Assembly: GCA_016617855.1 (NCBI GenBank)
Contig: JAECUM010001124.1
Span: forward strand, 1-64,000
Source of the DNA: Megalonaias nervosa
Taxonomy: Eukaryota; Mollusca; Bivalvia; Unionida; Unionidae
DNA length: 64,000 nt
Direction of reading: 5' to 3'
The position numbers and the translations under genes are program-made. Of this stretch, positions 55,852 through 64,000 are shown in pieces. The notes beneath the pieces are model-generated. The model worked only from the letters and a program-made list of their open reading frames with translations, ran no database searches and was not told the DNA's origin. Every line of letters begins with the position of its first letter. Within the stretch, counting starts at the first letter, position 1.

Positions 55852-58819
55852 TAGGGCTGTCAACGGGTACCCGACCGTAGTGAAAAACCCGGGCATTGAA
55901 AATTAATGGCGAGTACCCGTTCACAAAAATAATTTGTCGACAACACTATCAAAATATCATATATCATCAGCAGTACGCTGGTCTGAGTTGCAGCCCCAGT
56001 CTATATTTAGGAGTAGGACCACCTGTTATGCATCAGCGGCCCACTACTAAATGGTTGGTGCACGCTGGGCTGTGAGAACAACTTCACAGTTCAAAACAAC
56101 ACTAATATGTAGACTACGCCTGTTAACATATCACTTCAGCGACTGCATGGTCACTGGTACACTGGTACATACCAGTGACACCACGCCACGCAGTCGCTGT
56201 AGCCCTGTTTGCTATTGCCAATTTAGAAGTGCTGCATGTGTGTTTAACAAAACAGTTATTATAGGGAGTGATATTATTTTCTATTTAAACAAATATTTTA
56301 CAAAGAGTAATGGGCAAAGTTTCTAAGGTGTGGGCACATGCTGAACGACTGAACGAGAATTGTGCTAGTTGCAAATTGTGTGAACTGGTGCTTCCTGCAA
56401 AAGGTGGAAACACAAGTACTTTGCGGAACCATCTCGTTGGAACACACCGCATCGACATCGATAATAACAGCAGCACAAGTAGTACTCCGTGCATTGCTTC
56501 ATTCATGGTCGGGAAACCAAATTTATCAAAAGCCAGGGCCTTAGATATTGATTGGAGAATTGCGACCTTCATTGCACAAGATGGACGGCCAATAAGTATT
56601 GTGGAAGGAGACAGTTTTAAAAGCCTAATTAATTTTCTAGAGCCAGACTACGAAATTAAATCAAGAACAACAACAACTGCGTTGATAAAGAAACGGTATG
56701 ATGAAGGCGTTCAGAAAATGTTGGTGGAATTGGAAAAGGCTTATTATGTAGCATTTACAACGGATTTGTGGACATCGTTGCAGAAAATTGCCTATATGTG
56801 CGTGACTGCTCACTGGATAAATCCTGTGTGGGAACTGGAATCAGCCATTTTGCAGACAAGGGAGACTCCGGAACGACACACTGGGCAAAACATCAGTGTT
56901 TGTCTGAGTGATTGTGCCAATGAATGGAACATTCCTGTGAATAAAATAGCTGCAACAGTCCATGACAACGGATCAAATATGAATGCAGCCATGGACTTGC
57001 TGGATGACTGGCCAGATCAACTTTGCTTCGCTCATACATTGCAACTGGCATTTAGCGCTGGTTTAAAAGTGAAAGCCATAGCCAGAATGCTTGGTGCTGC
57101 CAAGAGAATAGCTGCACATTTTAAACGCAGTACAGTTGCAGCTCAGGCCTTGCGTGAAAAACAGAAAGCACTATAAATAATGACACCGCTGCAGTTTTGG
57201 AAGTGATCATAGATTGTTCCACAAGGTGGAATTCGACTCTGGATATGTTGGAACGCCTCGTGAAATTATGGTGGGTGATCGGTGCAGTTCTGTCTGACCC
57301 ACAGGTAACAGTCCGCAGCATCGCTTCTACTTTTGAAATGATGGACGAAAACTGGTCATTGGCTGAAGCTCTCATACCTGTACTAAAGCCTTTCAAGCAA
57401 GTTACCGTCATATCATCTGGACAAAAGTACCCGTTCATCTCTTCTGTGTATGCGCACTTGTATATAATAATGAAAAACGTTCCTGATTCAAAACCAGATG
57501 ATGATGATGCAATTAAAGAATGTCGGAAAGCCATCACCAATGAACTTCAAACCCGCTATTATCCTACCGGATACAGCGTGCTCAATGCAGCTAAGGCTGC
57601 AGTCGTCGATCTGCGTTATAAACTTCTGAAATTATTTTAGGAAGTACCACGACAGGAGACGTACGCTGCTGTCAGACTGGAGTTGATGGCAGTAGTAATC
57701 ACGGATCCACTACCTGTGCCGCTAACCACTGTTGCCATAATCACTGACAAAACGGATGAACCGGAACCGAAGAGACAGAGAATGGAAAATGTCGCCGAAA
57801 ATAACATTTTCGATGATCTAGCTTCTCTGTGTGCCGCAGATGACAATGCTGCATCGGTAGACGAATTGGCAACATATCTGTCGGAGACGCCACTTCATGT
57901 TAATGGTGACACTCTTCAGTGTTGGCGAGATAATACATCACAATATCCCAGGCTGGCTGCCCTTGCGCGAAAATATCTCTGTATTCCTGCAACGTCAGTT
58001 CCATCCAAAAGTGCTTTTCGGCGGCAGGACATGTTGCAAACAGGAAACGTGCATCGCTGTCACCAGATACGGTCGATATGTTGGTTATTTTTAGCAGAAA
58101 CTGGAAATTGTGCTGGGGACAATGATCATGTACTTGTACACTAGGACAGACTGAAAATAATTTAGCTTTGATAAATTTCTTCTTAGTTCATTCATTTTTT
58201 AGTTTTTAGTTCATAAAAACATTCAAAACACGTTATTTTATTCAAGTTTGAAATATTAATATTGTAATGTTTTGCTTACTTACTTAAGTGTAAACGTCCT
58301 TTAGTATTCAAGTTCTCAACCGGAAGTTGACTTTCACCGCCATTTGCCGTGAGTAATAAATAACAAAACATGCTGTGGAAGTTCTTGAAAGTTTATTAAT
58401 AAGTGAAATGACAATGTATTATTAATACATTATTATTGACAAATCAAACAAAATATTATAACACAATTTATAATAGACAATTTGAAGTAAAACAGGAAAA
58501 CAAATTATCTCCGTCGACAGACTATCAGCCATCTTCCGTTGGGTGTGGGTAAAGTGCGAATGTGAAAATGTGAAAGTGCGAATTTGTAAAATGCGAAAAG
58601 GAGAATGCGAAATAGTGGATAAAGTGTGGTAAACAATGTGTAAAATGATGTAAATAGTCCGTTCGTTTTGTGACCCTACAACAATCAAGGTTTGTGAAAA
58701 TCTGACAGTGGGGTAACTAGGGTTGTACATGTCATTCATGTTCTAACGAGTACCCGGTTACCCGTTAAACAGCACAACGGGTACCCGGGTGAAGTTTTCC
58801 GTGGTTTTTGACAGCCCTA
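55852..58819. mobile_element. hAT DNA transposon nested in the RecQ intron
   Basis: Inverted ends TAGGGCTGTCAA and TTGACAGCCCTA are flanked by a perfect 8-bp target duplication ATGATTAC (55844-55851 and 58820-58827). The subterminal regions are rich in GGGTACCCG words on both sides. 2968 bp, one broken transposase gene. The intact duplication shows a later insertion than the host transposon. Confidence 0.95.
56310..58110 (+). pseudogene. hAT transposase with BED zinc finger, broken
   Basis: ATG at 56310. A BED-type finger comes first (CASCKLCELVL...NHLVGTH). The catalytic core follows: FTTDLWTS, then VHDNGSNM and CFAHTLQLAF. The first frame stops at 57174; the next frame resumes with CSTRWNSTLDMLERL and runs to a TAG at 57638. 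The same frame then goes on to the C-terminal dimerisation region (YPRLAALARKYLCIPATSVPS). After about 58015 the last block RASLSPDTVDMLVIFSRNW is in yet another frame. Two frameshifts and one stop leave it inactive. The RW motif and C-terminal region are standard for hAT. Confidence 0.9.
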
Positions 58820-59812
58820 ATGATTACAATATCCCACACTAAATATAACAGTTGATTGATTTTCTTCAATAATTTTTTTTTATACCTTGATTGGTATGTA
58901 ATAAGGACAAGAACAGAATTCAACATCACCATAAATCTCTTAGTAGATTAGATATTTTGTGGGAAGTTATTCATTGGTTTGCATAAATTTTTGTCGTAAA
59001 TTTTAATAAACCATTTTATTTTTCACATATTGTATTACATATGCATAACTGTCAATGGAAAATTACCTTGAATGGATTCCTTTGGCATGTCTTTTATAAT
59101 GCACTGGTTTTTGATGATGTGTGTCTTCATGATGGTCTGCTGGTCTAACATCAAGGCCTGCAGTGGTGATATAACCAGCACTGTTTGGCGCTTACCAGTC
59201 AGCTTTAGATCAAAACAGAAAAAAAACTGTATTATTTCATGCATTTTTTAAAATATATTTTCTCAATTGCACTTTATACTTTTTTATACAATGTCACATT
59301 TCATATTTTTGATTTCCATGCACCAGTAATAGCCTTGTCGCAATGATAATATACAGAAACTGTTATGTGATCATATTCATATGTTGTCAATGTGTTCTTA
59401 CTGAATGCATATTTCATTATTTAAGTTTTCTATGCAAAAACACATACTTGAATAATTGAGCATATTCTGACAGGTCTAGAATTAAAAAGAATAAAACAAA
59501 AGAACACTTTCATTTAACCTTGCTATGAAGACTGAAAAAGAATTTTCATGAATTGTGTGGTAATTATGTTTTATAAATGTAGACAGGCATTCATAATTTA
59601 TATGAATCAAAACATCCCATATTAGGTCTCCATGAGAAGTGGCATACAGTCAGATTCTTTCCTACATGACATAAATCATGTGTCCATCCAACACTTTCCA
59701 ATGAACATTGGCAAGATTTAAATATCAAAACTATGAAAAGGACAAAAGAAATTATTATAACTCCATATTAATCCTAATAATCAAAAAATGATAACGATAT
59801 TATCATACTGTC

Positions 59813-59814
<2 letters not shown>

Positions 59815-59844
<30 letters not shown>

Positions 59845-59951
59845 GTTTCAATACTAATAATAATAATGTTTCAATAATAATAATAATAATAATAATAATA
59901 TTGGGTATGATGGTAACATTTCAATAATAATAATAATAATAATAATAATAA
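59815..59951. repeat. (TAA)n microsatellite, three blocks
   Basis: Three TAA/AAT runs separated by TTTCAAT-containing spacers. Confidence 0.9.
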
Positions 59952-60581
59952 TTTATCAACGACTCCTGCTACATAAGGCTTTATATCAATATCACAAATC
60001 TTGCTCCACACAAGTTTTAGGGTTACCCTTAAATCCCCTTGTTTGAATACTGTGCAGTATATAACTGGATCTCACTTATATCCGTAAAAAGCAATGATTA
60101 TTACTTTCATGTATATTACTTCTTATAAACAGGATGTTCTTTTGTTACGCACTATAACATCTTTTTTGTACCGGATGATGTATGTATATGTATCATGTGT
60201 CAGTGGTCTATATTACAAATAATTATGATTAATATTATTATTATTATTATATTATCACCAACACAACTCGCCCAATCAGTTATCATATTTTATATTATCA
60301 CTACTCTCACATACAAATAACCCCAACATTACTAAAGAGCAATATCATTTTATCAACATTTCTTAAATTAACATTCTCTTGATGATAGGGAAAAGACTAT
60401 ATATCTGGATTTTCCCGAAGCCGGTTCGTAAAAAAGAAATAACATGCTTTCCCTCAACTAATTTTAACAATGCTTCTTGTTGTTCCACCTTTAATTTCAT
60501 GTTATAACCCAAATCTGCGAGAACACCCTCAATCAATTCGTCCATCATACTTTGACGCTTTCCAGCATAACAGCTGAGTCA

Positions 60582-60953
60582 CATGACCGAATGAACCGAA
60601 AGTTTTGAATGAGCGAACGAGCGGAAGTCGCATCAGATTGGTTGCTATTTGCAGTATGGTGACCACGAAATTTAGAAATGTCAATGCTATTTAGGGTTGT
60701 GTTATTCTACTTGGATTTACAAGTTGTCAAACATACGATTTGATTTGGAAATATGCTGCACATACCACAAAAAGTACCCTTCAGCCAAAGGGAGCTCAAC
60801 AGCCACAAAAAAATATCGGTAAGTATGTAAAATATACACCGATGTGTGCAGCCAAAAGTGTCTGCCGATAATTGCAGCTTTTAATGAATAGGTGAAATCA
60901 GCCCTTAACCCCAACATCAATATCATCACGGGTGAAGGGCTGATTTATCGGCC
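60582..60953. repeat. Right TIR of the 16-kb transposon
   Basis: Reverse complement of the left TIR. The RecQ-like start codon (60548) lies 34 bp inside its inner edge. Confidence 0.9.
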
Positions 60954-62162
60954 TACATCCACTAAAACAGATTACAGCAACATGTACAATGTAACCTGAT
61001 CAAAATATCTGACTATTTACCTGTTTGGCAAAGGCATTTCATTTAAGTTCAACATTAGAGAAATATTTCACAAGTTTTAGAAACTGGGAATCCTTTAAAG
61101 AGATCCTAAATATTAGTTTTACCATCCAGTTTGAAATGGATATGAAATCTGCCAAATGACTGGTACTTTACATCTTTAAACAAAAGAAAGCAATGAAATT
61201 ACTCTGCTGATACTTAGAAACAGACCTTAGAAATAGACTCACTACCACCTATTTTGAAAATTTCAAATTTGAAGAAAAAAAAAGACCAATGCAGTGACCT
61301 CTGAACTTATCTCAATTAAAGTTAATTGCTTGGGGATAACTGCCGAATTTGATATGCATGCATCAGGGAAACGGAAATGAGATTAACATGCTTGCATGTA
61401 ATTTCATAATCCATCAACCTATTTTCGATAACTGACAACACTGCATCAAAATCTAGTTTGACAGGCGCAGCAGTAAATAATAATGATCTGCAAAGTTGTC
61501 GTCTCAGTGTCTATGTAGAGGAAGATTGCAAAGTCACCTTTTGACATTTAATGTATTGCAAGCAAACACTGCGCAACAATAATACTATAATACCGTACAA
61601 TCGGCTGCAAAACTGCAGTCCAGTAAATGGGAAAATGCAAAAAATTGTTTGATTTTACCCACCGACATGATAACTCCATGATTTTAAATTATATCTGGGG
61701 TTCCATGATCAGTTGCTGCACATGCTTGCAATGAAATTTCCCGAATTAACGAGCTAAATTGTGACGGTCCAATATTTTGAAAATTGAGCCTCTTTTAAAC
61801 CGAGGCTGCTATTTGTTTTCTTGAATCAGATTTGCTATATCCACAATTGGATTCGTAAACCAGTCTCAAGCCCTGATAACAAGGGAAGTAACCGCTTCAG
61901 ACGTCTTGATGCCGAATTAGGTTCCTGTCGCGGAAAACCAGATTTCATCTTGCGTGAATTTATTATTTGATTTCTATCTTCTTTTTTTTTTATTAAAAAA
62001 AGAGCAAACTTCATGAACCTTAATTCTGTATAGAATGCTCTCAGAATGTGATGGCTCTCTCTCTCTCTCTCTCTCTCTCTCAGAAAACAATAATTATATA
62101 CATTTTAAGTTTTTAATTAGTATAAAAAGAACTGTCAAGAATTGGTTTCTTATGTCAGCAGC

Positions 62163-62198
<36 letters not shown>

Positions 62199-62442
62199 TA
62201 CTATTTCACACCATTCACAACAACACTTACAATAATAACAACAGGGACACATAATATATATGATGATAAGCAAAAGCTTCAGAACAATAGAATTTTACCA
62301 GTAATGACTGGGGGTTTTCTTCCTCCGTTTTGGTGAGAAAAAAAACCCGCATTATTTGAGCACTGATATTGTATGGAAATGTACAATAACAGGAAATAAA
62401 ATCATATTCATTTACGTATCTTGCATCCGTAAATAATGGAGT

Positions 62443-62479
<37 letters not shown>

Positions 62480-62699
62480 GTTTTGATATTTACCACATTA
62501 AAAAATGTATAAATTTGGTAATATTAAATATAACAAAATGTAATTGATGGAAATTAAATAATCCACACTATTAGATTGACTGAGGTTATCTATAGCATAC
62601 AATTATTTCTTGTACATTTGCTATCTGAAATTGTTTAAAAGTTATTTGCAGTTAATATGCATATAACATGCAAATGAATAAAAATTCTCTAAGAAACTG

Positions 62700-63245
62700 A
62701 GTCTGGAAATATGTGGAAGCTTGCGCTTTCCATAAGCTTGCGAATTGTGCAAGCTTGCAAGAAGTGCAAGCTTGCAGATGCTGGTAAGAAATGGTGCCAT
62801 GCTTGTGCAAGGCTTGCAGCAAGCTAGCTGCAAGGATGCATTTAGGTTTGGGATATTACCATGTATCATAATTTGTACTAAATTAATACATTATTATCAT
62901 GTACTACAATTTGTAATAAATTAATACATTATTACCATGTACCATAATTTGTAATAAATACATTTTTACCATTTACCATAATTTGTAATAAATTAATACA
63001 TTTATACCATGTACCATAATTTGTACTGAATTAATACATTATTACCATGTACCATACTTTTGTATTAAATTAATACATTATTACCATGCACCATGATTTG
63101 TATTAAATTAATACATTATTACCATGTACCATAATTTGTATTAAATAAATGCATTATTACCATGCACCACAATTTGTATTAAATTAATACATTATTACCA
63201 TGTACCATAATTTGTATTAAATTAATACATTATTACCATGTACCA
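62700..63245. repeat. AAGCTTGC palindrome cluster followed by a 39-bp AT-rich array
   Basis: 62700-62835 holds several GCAAGCTTGC-type words. 62862-63245 holds about ten units of TACCATAATTTGTAATAAAT plus TAATACATTATTACCATG. The same two components occur together at 43596-43945 in reverse order. Confidence 0.88.
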
Positions 63246-63681
63246 AAGTATTAAACTTTATCACAATTGTTGAGAATGATGAAACTGGTTCGCATTTGTA
63301 AGCCAAATTTGAAAAATCTTCTTTCAAAATTGTCTACCACCCTTAACAATGGCCACACAACCATAACACCAATTATTAAATTTTTTATTTTTATCATTTC
63401 ATCCCCATCATAAGAGAAAAACACTAGTCATCTCACTTCTTCATTTGCAGAAGGGATGAACTCATCATAGAAGGACTATAGTTGTAGTTCATTTATATAT
63501 ATAGTAAATATTATATTTAGAGCTGAAATAGACATTTCATTGAGGAAATGAAACAACACATTCACATTTTGATTCAAACAAGTTCTATGTATAACAGTTT
63601 TAAAGTGTTTTATTCTCCTGTTGTTTCTTTTTTTTCATATAATGTTTACTGCACAAAACAATCTTTAACTTTGTGTGTATG

Positions 63682-63684
<3 letters not shown>

Positions 63685-63730
<46 letters not shown>
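63685..63730. repeat. (TA)n microsatellite
   Basis: Uninterrupted TA dinucleotides. Confidence 0.95.
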
Positions 63731-63731
<1 letters not shown>

Positions 63732-64000
63732 ATATGTATATGTAATTAAATTGCTTGTGTGTTAGTTTTAAATTCTTTTTTATTTTATTTTTGTTTCATT
63801 GCATTTTATTGTAATGATTATTTTCACGGGATTCAATATTTTTTCCAGTAATTTCTGTTTGTATAGTACGTAAAAGGTATTACATTAGCATAATTTTTAG
63901 CTGACCTTGGTTCGCAAACTCGTAAACACTAAGTGGAAAAGATTGGCTGTTTCCAGGGTCATTTTTTGGCCCACGTGTTGCCCATGTGTAAACAGTTTTT

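Larger units (their letters stand above)
53245..60548 (-). pseudogene. RecQ-like DNA helicase, spliced, decayed
   Basis: Minus-strand exons in order. Exon 1: 60548 to about 60365, ATG start; Gln-motif region KVEQQEALLKL and a changed P-loop LRTGFGKI. Exon 2: 59201-59072, VLVISPLQALMLDQQ, motif Ia, donor gtaatt. Exon 3: about 55630-55482, VILASPEATMKKEW, then a stop, then LAFDDEAHCIS, motif II, followed by TAA where Glu is usual. Exon 4: 55052 to about 54885, GLDFRPEYRNVAELV, LPATAAEKVEKDL. Exon 5: 53791-53245, VLISTVAFCIA, then QEAGRCSRDGHKG, motifs V-VI. This is the complete RecQ helicase core. Two stops in exon 3 and the P-loop changes show it is inactive. Large introns hold a SINE and a hAT element. 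Confidence 0.75.
44989..60953. mobile_element. 16-kb DNA transposon with Mutator-like transposase, DUF6589-PHD and RecQ-like genes
   Basis: The ends are 371-bp inverted repeats (44989-45359 and 60582-60953) that start GGCCGATAAATCAGCCC. Inside lie, in order: a broken Mutator-like transposase (+), a spliced DUF6589-PHD gene (+) and a spliced RecQ-like helicase (-) whose first exon starts just inside the right TIR. Nested insertions are two MITEs, a SINE and a hAT element. The 9 bp outside each end do not match, so no target duplication is visible. The decay of all three genes shows it is inactive. Confidence 0.8.
60954..64000. other. Gene-free right flank with simple repeats
   Basis: No supported coding sequence. 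Repeats: (TC)n at 62056-62081, (TAA)n at 62164-62197, (ATT)n at 62447-62478, the palindrome cluster and 39-bp array at 62700-63245, and (TA)n at 63685-63730. Confidence 0.6.

Overview
The window looks like a metazoan genome segment, probably a mollusc and perhaps a bivalve. The signs are AT-rich intergenic DNA, many (TA)n, (TG)n and (TAA)n microsatellites, tRNA-derived SINEs with target-site duplications, spliced genes and dense DNA transposons. The mollusc call is an inference from repeat style; no ribosomal or mitochondrial marker is present. Almost all coding sequence belongs to mobile elements. The best host exon candidate is a metalloprotease prodomain-like exon at 9.3-9.7 kb (minus).

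The centrepiece is a 20.4-kb Maverick/Polinton (adintovirus-like) provirus at 15963-36362 with terminal inverted repeats (TIRs) of about 430 bp. It encodes protein-primed DNA polymerase B, a retrovirus-type integrase with a chromodomain, the packaging ATPase, an adenain-like protease, major capsid and penton-like proteins, basic core-like proteins and small membrane proteins. Next to each TIR lie short, charged, coiled-coil or unknown genes. This copy is decayed. The polymerase is cut off after motif B and abuts a truncated BIR (IAP) domain, the integrase has a stop before its chromodomain, the protease and several small genes are frameshifted, and the ATPase P-loop is altered. The capsid genes remain open.

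The most striking observation is that five outer genes of this element are each followed, 17-37 nt after the stop, by a histone-mRNA-type 3' stem-loop (6-bp stem, TTTC loop). Two loops are followed by ACCCA, and a GAAAAGA-type purine block sits at the position of a histone downstream element. The core genes instead show AATAAA signals. This suggests that the outer genes borrow the SLBP/U7 histone 3'-end machinery.

Layout. 1-3.1 kb: relic of a second Polinton lineage (helicase-HNH, integrase, PX-PLA2, ATPase). 5.6-6.65 kb: ATPase relic of a third lineage. 6.65-15.96 kb: gene-poor DNA with two SINEs and microsatellites. 15.96-36.36 kb: main provirus. 36.36-36.69 kb: SINE. 37.7-38.6 kb: possible exons. 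39.96-40.15 kb: relic of a zinc-knuckle gene like the one in the provirus. 41.7-43.9 kb: three minisatellites. 44.99-60.95 kb: a 16-kb DNA transposon with 371-bp TIRs carrying a broken Mutator-like transposase, a spliced DUF6589-PHD gene and a spliced, decayed RecQ-like helicase. Nested in it are a hAT element (8-bp TSD), a SINE (12-bp TSD) and two small MITEs. 61-64 kb: gene-free repeats.
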